Below are positions 1 through 8,703 of a stretch of 64,000 bases of DNA, piece after piece. The notes beneath the pieces are model-generated. The model saw only the letters and a program-made list of their open reading frames with translations. It was not told where the DNA came from and did no database searches. The position numbers were made by a program, and so were the translations under genes. The DNA lies in contig NZ_BCNB01000003.1 of assembly GCF_001485575.1 (NCBI RefSeq), positions 43,871-107,870 on the forward strand, given 5' to 3'. The DNA is from Haloarcula sp. CBA1127. Its GTDB lineage: Archaea > Halobacteriota > Halobacteria > Halobacteriales > Haloarculaceae. Position 1 is the first letter of the stretch. Every line of letters starts with the position of its first letter.

Positions 1-1
1 C

Positions 2-730
2 GCGCTCACGGGGGCGATCGTCTATCACGCTGTTGAAGTCTGTGAATCAGCGGATCATCTGTCCTTGGAGAGGTATCGATTCCAGTTGACGGACTCACCG
101 ACGGCTGCCAGCAACACAAGGCCGCAAACGGTACTGAACCGATGGCTCGGGTGTATCTCTATCAGCAGATCTACGACCTCGCCCAGAGCGAGGTCGCAGA
201 TCGCCTCGAAAACCGACCATCACTCCTGAAGACGCTTGATTTGGAGAAGGCACCGAGCCAGCAGTCACTCTCGTACGCGTGAAGCGGTTCAGCGAACAGA
301 CCAGACAGATGCTCAACGCGGCTGCTGCAGGTATCGCACAGGAGGCCGTTGACCGCGGCGTTGTATTGGAAGCACGTGTTCCGATCATTCCTGACGAAGA
401 CGAGGTCAACGAAGACGGCGACGAATCGACGGTAACACGCGAGCACGTTCGAAAGCAGGGGACCAAGATCGTCGAGCCCGCCCGAAGGCACGCCTTCGGC
501 GATTTCGACTCTCACAGAGCCGATAACAGAATCTACGAGGACGAACAGATCCTCGATCTGTTTGCCTCGGCATGCCTCACCCAAGGAAGTGCCCACTCTG
601 AGGGCGAATCTGGCTGTTTTTTCGACGAAAACAACACCTGTGACGACTCAACATTCCTCCGGGTAATCAAGCAGTTCGCAATGCCGGCTGATCAGGAGGT
701 CTCTATCCCACTACAAGAGCACGTATAGCC
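2..730 (+). pseudogene. Decayed transposase fragment with frameshifts
   Basis: Coding-like sequence enters the window in one frame (about 2-130, including the words VYHAVEVCES and SLERYRFQLTDS), continues in a second frame (about 130-280, with MARVYLYQQIYDLAQSEV and APSQQSLSYAW) and ends in a third (279-728, with KRFSEQTRQMLNAAAAGIA). The second break is clear: TACGCGTGAAGCGG reads through as YAWKR if one G is restored near 278. The pattern of YLYQQIYDLSQSEVADRLE followed by SYAW resembles N-terminal parts of haloarchaeal transposases as I remember them, but I cannot assign the IS family. No catalytic DDE triad is visible and the C-terminal half is absent. This is treated as an IS remnant at the edge of the defence island. 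Confidence 0.6.
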
Positions 731-804
731 CAGCAGCACAGCGTCGCGCTAGTGAGAAAGTTAGTTGACTCTAAATCACAAATGTTAGTTTCAATCCTTG
801 TCTG

Positions 805-1122
805 TCATGGGAAGAGGTTAACGACTTGTCCAAGAGACCGGACCAATTGTACCCCGTTCTCGTAGTCAGTAGTAACCCGATATCCTTCTCCATCCTGCTC
901 GATGACCCCCACACTGGCGTGCGCGAGAAGTTGGAGAGCCGACCGGACCTCTTCGGTGGTCGGGATATCGTCCGAGTCCTCCATGCCCACAACGATCCAT
1001 CGAACGTCTTCTACCGTCTCCACGGGCCCCTCCGCGCGCTCAAGGACACGGATGATTGCGAGCAGGATCTCACCTGTATCGATCCTGTCTTCGATGGTCC
1101 CACTTGTCGCGACACTACACAT
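805..1122 (-). CDS. Small winged-helix-like protein divergent from the methylase operon
   Basis: This 105-aa acidic protein is transcribed away from the methylase at 1152, with only 29 bp between the two start codons. Its profile suggests a small winged helix: a helical N-terminal half (ILLAIIRVLERAEGPVETVEDVRW), a helix-turn-helix-like stretch around TTEEVRSALQLLAHASVGVIEQ, then a short wing with GYRV. The overlapping plus-strand frames lack this organised amino-acid pattern. The position suggests a local regulator of the divergent defence genes, which is inference. The start ATG at 1120-1122 is the first in frame; a later start cannot be excluded. Confidence 0.6.
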   Translation of the reverse strand: MCSVATSGTIEDRIDTGEILLAIIRVLERAEGPVETVEDVRWIVVGMEDSDDIPTTEEVRSALQLLAHASVGVIEQDGEGYRVTTDYENGVQLVRSLGQVVNLFP

Positions 1123-1151
1123 TCAATAAGGGGGCGGCTGGATGTCCGGAT

Positions 1152-4100
1152 ATGGATACCCAGAAGGTTACCGCGGCCGACGTCGTGGGCTGGACCTCGC
1201 TCGAGGATATCTCTACGTCTCTCCAGAAGCGGGGTCTCGTCCCCCGTGAAGATCTCGGCGAGGACGACGAGTTGGTGATGGAACTAGACGACGATCAGTT
1301 CGTCTCCATCATCGAAGCCGGACCGACGCAGGACGCGAAGTCGTTCACGAACCGAATGACCTACCGCCGGCATACGAACCTCGTCTCGACCAACGAGTTC
1401 GAGGAGTTCACCTTCATTTCGCGGCGGCGTTCATTCGGGGAAGCTGGCCGGATCTCCTATCAGCAGTTCTCATTCGATCGGAGTGCCTTTGAATACGGTA
1501 GGAGTCGCTTCTCGGTGCTCGACAAACTCAACGAGATCGAGTACGGCGACGGGCAGTCAGTCCAAGCGCTGTACGACACCCGAGAAGTCGTCAAGGAATT
1601 TTACACTAAGTTCGAGTCGCTGCGGACGGACCTAGTGACGGAAGTTGCGGGGATCCCTGACGGTCGCGGTGACGCGAAACAGCGCTACGTCCAAGTACTG
1701 ATGGACCGTCTCATCTTCTTGTATTTCATCCAGAAAAAGAACCTCCTCAACTTCAACACGGACTACCTCCTCGAGAAGCACACCGAGTACGTCGACGAGG
1801 GGGAGGACGTGTACGAAGATTTTTTCAACCCTCTCTTCTTCGAGGTGCTGGCGGACAACAAGCAGGCCGAAGGCTTTGGCACGGTGCCGTACCTCAACGG
1901 TGGGCTGTTCTCAACGACGCCCGTCGAGGAAGAGTTCCCGGAGGTGACACTCGGCGGGACCACAGAAGAGACAAACGAACTATTCGGTGGGATTCTAGAG
2001 TTCCTCGACGGGTGGAATTGGCACGTGGACGAACGGCTTGACATTGTCGAGCCGAAGAACATCTCGCCAGAGATCCTCGGTCACATCTTCGAGCAGACTG
2101 TCAATCAAAAAGAGATGGGGGCGTACTACACGCCTGCGGAGATCACCGACTACGTGGCTCGGGAGACGATTCATCCGTATCTTCTTGACCAATTGAACGA
2201 GGACGTTGGGACGTCCTACGAGTCTATTGACGAGCTGTTCGGGCTGGGCAGCGAAACTGATGTAGCGGCAGAGGTGGCGATCGCTGATGATGGCGCCGTC
2301 GCACAAATCGGGGCGCTGGATTCGATTCAGCGAGAGCACGTCGAGACGCTGTATTTCGAGCACCTTCAGGAAGGGCGTGTCATCGACCCTGCGGTCGGGA
2401 GTGGGGCGTTCCTCCTTGCGGCCCAGGACGTGCTCTTAGACGTCTATCTGAGCTGTTTGGAGTACTTCGAAGCGCTGCCGGCGTTCGAGCGCACGCCTGC
2501 CATCGAAGAGGCGCTAGAGGAGGTGGAACACTCTGGGAGCAAGACGCTGTACGCCAAGCGGGAGATCATCCTCAACAACCTGTACGGGGTGGATATCGAT
2601 GACGGGGCCGTTGAGATCTGCAAGCTTCGGTTGTGGTTGTCGATGGTCGCCGACATTGAGAACGATCCCGATGAAGTCGAGCCGCTGCCAAATATCGACT
2701 TCAACATCCGCCAAGGGAATTCCCTGATCGGGTATATCGACAAGCTTCCGTCGGCCTCAGATGGGGCGACAACCTTCGGCGATTTCTCTGTCCAGAAGAA
2801 GTTCAAGCAGGTGATCGAGGCGGTCCACAAGCATAGGGCGGCGACGACGAGTTCTGACGCGGCGAACTGGCGCCGGATCGCTGAAGAGCGAATGAGCAAG
2901 TATCGAAGCGATCTCGACGAGGACCTCGCGCAGCGGTTGCGGGACGCTGGGATGGAAGAAATGGACGCCGAGACGCTACAAGAATTCGACTCCTTCCACT
3001 GGATCGTCGAGTTCGCAGAAGTAATTGACGACGGTGGATTCGACGTGGTGATTGGAAATCCACCGTGGGAAGTTCTGAGTCCGAATCGCAGTGACTTCTT
3101 CTCGAAGTACAACGAGCGCTTCCGAACGTACAACGCCGACGAAAAAGACGAGGTGGAGGAAGAGCTGCTCGCCGACGAGTCGATCAAATCCGAGTGGGAA
3201 GAGTACCAGCGCGGGATGGAACAGCGAGCAGAGTACTTTAACACCGCACCGGACTACGATCTACAGTCTCCCTCGGTGAATGGGCGTCGCGTAGCTAGCG
3301 AAAATGACCTCTCGGCGTTGTTCTTAGAGCGGACGTTCGGGCTGGTATCGGAGTCCGGGTGGACGAGCCTAATCCTACCCGGCTTCGTGTTTACAGGCGC
3401 TATTGCAAAGGATCTGCGTCAGCATCTACTCAATGAGACGACGCTCCAGACGACCATTGGATTCGAAAACAAGGGCATATTCGGCCAAATCGATGATCGG
3501 TACCGCTTCGGGATCCTCACCTTCCAGAACTGCGGTGAGACTGAGGGGGTAGACGGCGTTTTCGCACAAACCTCAACCGACATCCTCCAGACAATAGAGG
3601 AAGATGCAGCCTACATTCCGCGACGTGTTCTCGAATCTTACTCGCCTAACGCAGTGATCTTTCCATCGGTGACATCGCAAGAACAAGCTGATACGCTTGA
3701 TTCGATTCTACAGCATCCGATAATCGCAGACAAGGAACAACCGTGGTGGGGAGATCTCGTAACGAAAGAGCTCCACGAACCTACTGACAAGGGGCGGTTC
3801 GTAGAAGACCCCGAATTGGGAGATTATCCGATCTACGGCGGGGGGAACATCTATCAGTTTGCCCATGACACGGAAATTTACGACATCGATGGACCAAGCT
3901 ATTGGAGTGTTGACTCGAAAGACCCGGACGAGAGTGCACGCTCCAGAATTCGGCAAAAGGCGTTCAACAAGGGCTATCTGAAGAAGTCGATCTACTCTAC
4001 GTATGACGGTAGTGACACGAGTAAATCACAGAAAGCATTCGTCAACGACCTACTGGAAAGTGTCCGTGGTGTGGGGCTCGAAGCGTCAGATGTTCTCCCC

Positions 4101-4715
4101 GACTACACGGAATACCGGATTGGGTACCGAAATGTCGCTCGTGCTACCGACGAGCGTACAATGATCGCAGCAATAGTCCCAAAGGGAATCACCTGTTTGG
4201 AAACTCTCCAGTCGTTCCGTCCATATGAGATAGTAATCGACAACAAAGAGCAGCTGAACTCCCGGCCGCTCCACAACTGTTACAACCGCATCTTCTCCGA
4301 CGAGGAACTCTTTGCGGCTGTAGCACTCCTCAACAGTATTCCGTTCGACTTCCTTATGCGCACGAAAATCGACACTCACATTGTCAAATACAAGCTTGAA
4401 GAGTCGCAGGTCCCGCGGCTCACAGATGGCGACGAGTGGTTCGACTTCATCTGGACGCGCGCTGCACGGCTCAACTGCTACGGCGACGCCTTTGAGGAGA
4501 TGCGCGAGCGACTGGGCGGTGTCGACCCGGTGACCGACGAGGACGAGCGCCGGCAGCTCCGCGCCGAGATCGACGCCGCCGCGTTCCACGCCTATGGACT
4601 GGGCCCCGAGGCGATGCAGTTCGTCCTCGACGACTTCCACCTCGTCGACAACCCACGGCTGATGGACCGCGAGTATCTCGAAATGGTCAGCGAGCAGTAT
4701 CACGAACTCGCGTAA
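1152..4715 (+). CDS. Eco57I-type N6-adenine DNA methylase (copy 1)
   Basis: A protein of 1187 aa. The frame is open upstream, but ATG at 1152 (MDTQKVTAADVVGW) is preferred because its paralogue at 8704 starts at the equivalent place. An N-terminal region of about 350 residues leads to LSPEILGHIFEQ and NQKEMGAYYTP, then the AdoMet motif DPAVGSGAF near residue 413 and the catalytic motif IGNPPW near 634. That order marks a gamma-type N6-adenine methylase of the Eco57I/type IIG family. The C-terminal third holds YGGGNIYQF near 891, as in target-recognition regions of such enzymes. I see no convincing nuclease motif in the N-terminus. A PLD-helicase follows after 75 bp. The probable role is self-marking in a restriction-like system related in gene content to drmMI of class 1 DISARM; DrmA and DrmB genes are absent. 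Confidence 0.9.
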   Translation: MDTQKVTAADVVGWTSLEDISTSLQKRGLVPREDLGEDDELVMELDDDQFVSIIEAGPTQDAKSFTNRMTYRRHTNLVSTNEFEEFTFISRRRSFGEAGRISYQQFSFDRSAFEYGRSRFSVLDKLNEIEYGDGQSVQALYDTREVVKEFYTKFESLRTDLVTEVAGIPDGRGDAKQRYVQVLMDRLIFLYFIQKKNLLNFNTDYLLEKHTEYVDEGEDVYEDFFNPLFFEVLADNKQAEGFGTVPYLNGGLFSTTPVEEEFPEVTLGGTTEETNELFGGILEFLDGWNWHVDERLDIVEPKNISPEILGHIFEQTVNQKEMGAYYTPAEITDYVARETIHPYLLDQLNEDVGTSYESIDELFGLGSETDVAAEVAIADDGAVAQIGALDSIQREHVETLYFEHLQEGRVIDPAVGSGAFLLAAQDVLLDVYLSCLEYFEALPAFERTPAIEEALEEVEHSGSKTLYAKREIILNNLYGVDIDDGAVEICKLRLWLSMVADIENDPDEVEPLPNIDFNIRQGNSLIGYIDKLPSASDGATTFGDFSVQKKFKQVIEAVHKHRAATTSSDAANWRRIAEERMSKYRSDLDEDLAQRLRDAGMEEMDAETLQEFDSFHWIVEFAEVIDDGGFDVVIGNPPWEVLSPNRSDFFSKYNERFRTYNADEKDEVEEELLADESIKSEWEEYQRGMEQRAEYFNTAPDYDLQSPSVNGRRVASENDLSALFLERTFGLVSESGWTSLILPGFVFTGAIAKDLRQHLLNETTLQTTIGFENKGIFGQIDDRYRFGILTFQNCGETEGVDGVFAQTSTDILQTIEEDAAYIPRRVLESYSPNAVIFPSVTSQEQADTLDSILQHPIIADKEQPWWGDLVTKELHEPTDKGRFVEDPELGDYPIYGGGNIYQFAHDTEIYDIDGPSYWSVDSKDPDESARSRIRQKAFNKGYLKKSIYSTYDGSDTSKSQKAFVNDLLESVRGVGLEASDVLPDYTEYRIGYRNVARATDERTMIAAIVPKGITCLETLQSFRPYEIVIDNKEQLNSRPLHNCYNRIFSDEELFAAVALLNSIPFDFLMRTKIDTHIVKYKLEESQVPRLTDGDEWFDFIWTRAARLNCYGDAFEEMRERLGGVDPVTDEDERRQLRAEIDAAAFHAYGLGPEAMQFVLDDFHLVDNPRLMDREYLEMVSEQYHELA

Positions 4716-4790
4716 CCTGACCCGTTCAGGCGTCCCATCGTTCGGCCGACCGCATACATACTTAGGGGATGGCAGTAAAAGTAAGGACCA
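4716..4790 (+). promoter_or_regulatory. Promoter region of the PLD-helicase gene
   Basis: The 75-bp gap contains an AT-rich stretch with CATACATACTTAG centred about 35-40 bp before the helicase ATG. This could serve as a TATA box giving a nearly leaderless mRNA, so the helicase may be transcribed independently of the first methylase. Confidence 0.35.
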
Positions 4791-7700
4791 ATGCCCGGTG
4801 ACCTCGAGCGCCTGATCGATAATCGCGGCCAGACGCTGGCGGACACGTTCGACTCGCTCGTCCCCGAAAGTCAGGAGATCCGCATCGCCACCGGCTACTT
4901 CTATCTCTCTGGGTTCGACCTTGTCGACGAGTCACTCAACCACCTCCACGGAACCAACGAGGACGAACAGGCACCCCTCAGAATCCTCATGGGGAATGAA
5001 ACGGACCAACGTACCGCCGATGAGATCGATGAGGGGATGACCCTCCGGGAGACGTTCCGCAAGCGCTTCGATGAGGATCTTTCTGAGCTCAACAGCGCGC
5101 AACTGGAACAGGTCGATCAACTCCGCGAGTATATTGAACAAGGCGTCGTCGACGTCCGCGTTCGCCTCACCGATGACGGCTACTTCCATGCGAAGGGCGC
5201 GAGCTTCCACACCGCCGCTCAGACTGAAGATGGCTACCCTGCGTCCGATGACCCCGCGACTGTCGTCGGGTCGTCGAACTTCACGCGCTCAGGTCACACC
5301 CGCAATATCGAACTGAACCTCACCACCGAAGAGTCAGACGACGTCGCGGCGTTCGACGAGTGGTACGATAGCCAATGGGCCAACTCAGAGGACTTCAGCC
5401 TCGACATCATAGATGTCATCCAACAGAACGACAACTACCAGGACTGGAAGGGATCCAACGGTGGCGAATCGGAGATGTTCGGCACCGAGATCGAGCCGTT
5501 CGAACTGTACAAGCTGGTCGCCTACGACGCCCTCGGCGGAAATATCGATGAACGCCTCGACAGCCCCCTATACCACTTTCAAGCGGTAGGCTACGAAAGT
5601 GCTCGCGAGAAGCTCGGGAACTACAATGGCTGTATCGTCTCCGACTCTGTCGGACTGGGGAAGTCGTTCATTGGGGGCGAACTCTTGCGAGACTACCGGC
5701 TGAACAACAAGCGGTGTCTGTTGATCGTCCCCGCGAATCTGACCGAACAGTGGTCTGACTTGTTGCAGGATACCACCGACGAGGATGGAAACCCGTTCTT
5801 CAATCTCGACGTCGATGGGACCCACCTCGACATTATGAGCATCAGCAAGTTTCAGAACCTCACCTACAAGACGCTGCAGGAGTTCAAGCAGCAGTGGGAT
5901 GTGGTGCTCATCGACGAGGCACACCGCTTCCGCAACCACGGCAAGTGGGCTCCCACCCCGGACGACGACGACGACTACAAGGGGACACGACGCCACGCCA
6001 ACATTCGCGAGTTACGCGGGAAGACGATGATCATGCTGACCGCGACGCCAATCAACAACTCCGCGCAGGACCTCCAAAATCTCATCAGCCTGTTTACCGA
6101 CGAGAACGAACTCCGGAACAAGGCGAATCTCGATTTCAACGCTTTTGATGAGTACGTCCAGCAGTCCGAGGATCGCAAGGAGATAATCTCCGGAACGCAA
6201 GAGGCCTCCGATGAGCGTCTCGCAAAGATCAACAACCAGCTCCAGGATCGTTCCGAGGAGATCTCGAAGATACTCAACGAGATCATGGTGCTGCGGTCGC
6301 GCAAGCACGTGAAAGACAGCATCATCGAGAGTGACGACATCGATATGAGCTTCAAACCGCCGAAGGTAACCCGCGAGGAGTACCAACTCCCGGGGGCCTA
6401 TCGGCCGGTCTACGATAATCTCCCGGAGGTGATTGACGCACTCCACCTCCCCCACATCACTGTGCGCAACCCCCAGTCCGGTGGGACGCTGAAAGCGCTG
6501 TTCAAGCTAAACCTCCTCAAGCGGCTTGAGTCGTCGACGTACGCGTTCGTCCAGTCGATCAAAACGCTGTACGACAGTGAGACGGCGTTGCTGCGTGCAT
6601 TGGAGGAGTTGCCGTCGGACAAGGACATCGAGCGCTTACGGGCCCTGCAGGCGGGCTTAGATAGCGACGAGGAAGCACCCGTAACGCTAGCCGAGTTCGT
6701 CGGGAGCGAACGGGAAGCGGACCAAATCGAAGAGACGCTCGAGGAATTCGGGTTTGACACCGGCGCGATCCGTTCGGATGGATCGAGTGACGAACTCGAG
6801 GACGCGACGATCGGTGACGTGGTGCGCTATATCCGCGAAGACATCACGTTGTTGGCATATTTTCTCGCAATCTTCATCAGCCAAATCAGCGAGGAACCCG
6901 GCCGGTTGAGCGATCTCTCCGTGGGAGTCAACCAGTGGCTTGGACAAAACAACTTGACGGGGATCCCCGATGTACCTGAAGACGAGATCAACCCGCGTAT
7001 CTACCCCGGCCGTGATCCGGAGGGCATCATTGAGGAGACAAAAGAGTTCTACGAAGAGGTGTTCCTCCTCCAGCGCTTCCGTGACCCGAAGATCGACGAA
7101 CTGTGCGAGGTCATCGAGGAGCACGATAAGAAGATCCTCATCTTCACGCAATACAGGGCGACCGCGGATTACGTGTACGAGTCGTTGCGGCGCAAAAGCG
7201 ACCAAGTCACCGATGCCAACAGCGCTGTGGTGAAAGGCGGGGACGACAACAAACAGAAGATTATCAAGCGATTCGCCCCCGATGCCTCAGGCTATCAGCG
7301 GACGCTGGCCGAGTCTGGCGAATCCGAGCTCCAGTACGTAGTCGCCACGGACACACTGAGTGAGGGTGTGAATCTCCAGGACGTCCAGGTCGTGGTGAAC
7401 TACGACCTGCCGTGGAATCCTATGCGCATCGTCCAGCGCGTTGGTCGCATTGACCGAATTGGGAACACCGACGACAAGTTCGTCCACAACTTCTTCCCGG
7501 ACGGCGATATCGAGGCGGCCATCAAATTGCTGGAACGGCTGCAAGCGAAGATCAGCGATATCGCTCTCATCGTCGGGAAAGAGAACAACATCCTTGACCC
7601 CAATGAGAACGCTGCCCTAGAGAAAGCTGGGATTGAGACTGAGAAAACGATCGGGGAAATCGAAGTCGAAGAGATCGGCGAGTCGCTTGAGCGGACGCGG

Positions 7701-8570
7701 TCCGTCGAGGACTACAACGAACTCGACGACGTGAGTACGAACCCGCTGCTTCGGAATGCCGGCAGTGACGAGCGTGCTGCGTTGGAGCGATTGGAACTGC
7801 GCCGGCAGCTGGTGGAGACGTATGACCTGGAGTCCGAAGATTTCGATTTCGCCATGGATTACTTCGACACTCCACCTGGGGAGCGCGACCTGCTGTACAC
7901 GGTGTACCAGAACTCGCCTGAGACGGTCGACCCTGGTGTGTTCGGATTAGCACATCTGTGGTTCGATGATGGAAGCTCGCCGCCGTTAGGGCGGACGCGA
8001 CGGGCATTGTATCACGCAACTGGGCAGGGTGATGTAGAGGAGGTGGCGAAGGTCCGGCGGTTAGGGATTGCACCAGAGACGCAGTCGGTGGGAGTTGACC
8101 TCGGGTCCGGAGACATCCAGTCGTTGAAAGAGCGGATCGATGATGAGTTGGAAGAACGGTTGGAAGAAATTCAGGCGGGACAGGTTGGCGGCGCGTTCAA
8201 ACAGGGCGGCAAAATCTCTGTCGAGCAAGAGAAACTCCTGCAGTACCTCGAACTGCGGTTGATGAATAACACCGAGTTAGTGACAGGGCCCAGTGGAGAT
8301 CCGATTGAAGTCGGCGAATGGGCCGAACAGTTGCACGAACGGCTGAATGGGATCCTGTTGGCCAATACCGACGAGGACTACGAACTCCGGCAGCGCTTCC
8401 GAATCGACGGGAAGGCGCTGACCGATTGGGAGACGGAGGCGTTCTTAGCGGAGTTGCAGGATTTCCTGGACGAGTACATTAAGCAGAATCCGGACTTTCA
8501 GTCGACGCTGGCCGGGGCGAACTCAGCTGCAGCAGGGATTTTCTGTTGGGGGATCGTGACGGCGCGGTGA
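4791..8570 (+). CDS. Phospholipase D-like / Snf2-type helicase fusion
   Basis: A protein of 1259 aa. The N-terminal 200 residues form a PLD-type nuclease domain, with FHAKGASF near 133 and VGSSNFTRSG near 162 matching the HxK...SN(F/L)T pattern of HKD nucleases; only one HKD half is seen, so dimerisation would be expected. An SF2 helicase of the Snf2/RapA type follows: DSVGLGKSF (Walker A, about 285), LIDEAHRF (Walker B, about 375), MLTATPINNS (motif III), then a C-terminal RecA domain with ILIFTQY, ATDTLSEGVNLQ and QRVGRIDRIGN. The last 400 residues are acidic and helical. It lies between two paralogous methylases on the same strand. The expected role is an ATP-driven translocase that finds and cuts unmodified DNA. 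Gene content is closest to DrmD plus DrmC of DISARM, fused; this assignment is inference. Confidence 0.88.
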   Translation: MPGDLERLIDNRGQTLADTFDSLVPESQEIRIATGYFYLSGFDLVDESLNHLHGTNEDEQAPLRILMGNETDQRTADEIDEGMTLRETFRKRFDEDLSELNSAQLEQVDQLREYIEQGVVDVRVRLTDDGYFHAKGASFHTAAQTEDGYPASDDPATVVGSSNFTRSGHTRNIELNLTTEESDDVAAFDEWYDSQWANSEDFSLDIIDVIQQNDNYQDWKGSNGGESEMFGTEIEPFELYKLVAYDALGGNIDERLDSPLYHFQAVGYESAREKLGNYNGCIVSDSVGLGKSFIGGELLRDYRLNNKRCLLIVPANLTEQWSDLLQDTTDEDGNPFFNLDVDGTHLDIMSISKFQNLTYKTLQEFKQQWDVVLIDEAHRFRNHGKWAPTPDDDDDYKGTRRHANIRELRGKTMIMLTATPINNSAQDLQNLISLFTDENELRNKANLDFNAFDEYVQQSEDRKEIISGTQEASDERLAKINNQLQDRSEEISKILNEIMVLRSRKHVKDSIIESDDIDMSFKPPKVTREEYQLPGAYRPVYDNLPEVIDALHLPHITVRNPQSGGTLKALFKLNLLKRLESSTYAFVQSIKTLYDSETALLRALEELPSDKDIERLRALQAGLDSDEEAPVTLAEFVGSEREADQIEETLEEFGFDTGAIRSDGSSDELEDATIGDVVRYIREDITLLAYFLAIFISQISEEPGRLSDLSVGVNQWLGQNNLTGIPDVPEDEINPRIYPGRDPEGIIEETKEFYEEVFLLQRFRDPKIDELCEVIEEHDKKILIFTQYRATADYVYESLRRKSDQVTDANSAVVKGGDDNKQKIIKRFAPDASGYQRTLAESGESELQYVVATDTLSEGVNLQDVQVVVNYDLPWNPMRIVQRVGRIDRIGNTDDKFVHNFFPDGDIEAAIKLLERLQAKISDIALIVGKENNILDPNENAALEKAGIETEKTIGEIEVEEIGESLERTRSVEDYNELDDVSTNPLLRNAGSDERAALERLELRRQLVETYDLESEDFDFAMDYFDTPPGERDLLYTVYQNSPETVDPGVFGLAHLWFDDGSSPPLGRTRRALYHATGQGDVEEVAKVRRLGIAPETQSVGVDLGSGDIQSLKERIDDELEERLEEIQAGQVGGAFKQGGKISVEQEKLLQYLELRLMNNTELVTGPSGDPIEVGEWAEQLHERLNGILLANTDEDYELRQRFRIDGKALTDWETEAFLAELQDFLDEYIKQNPDFQSTLAGANSAAAGIFCWGIVTAR

Positions 8571-8703
8571 GTGTAACGTATAGAAACTGTCCAGTTTCGA
8601 ATAGGCTCGTTGCTCTATCGACATAGAGCCGTCTGCAAGTACTGCGAAAAGCCACAGAGTGGATGGCACAATTTTATACGGGGTTGTGTCCAAGAATTGG
8701 CCA
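8571..8703 (+). promoter_or_regulatory. Promoter region of methylase copy 2
   Basis: The gap contains TTTTATAC about 30 bp before the ATG at 8704, a good archaeal TATA box for a leaderless transcript. The second methylase and HEPN gene can therefore be expressed separately from the helicase. Confidence 0.5.

Noticed and set aside
4471..4703. Antisense frames inside the first methylase
   Set aside because: They mirror the high-GC3 codons of the methylase and have no independent signals.
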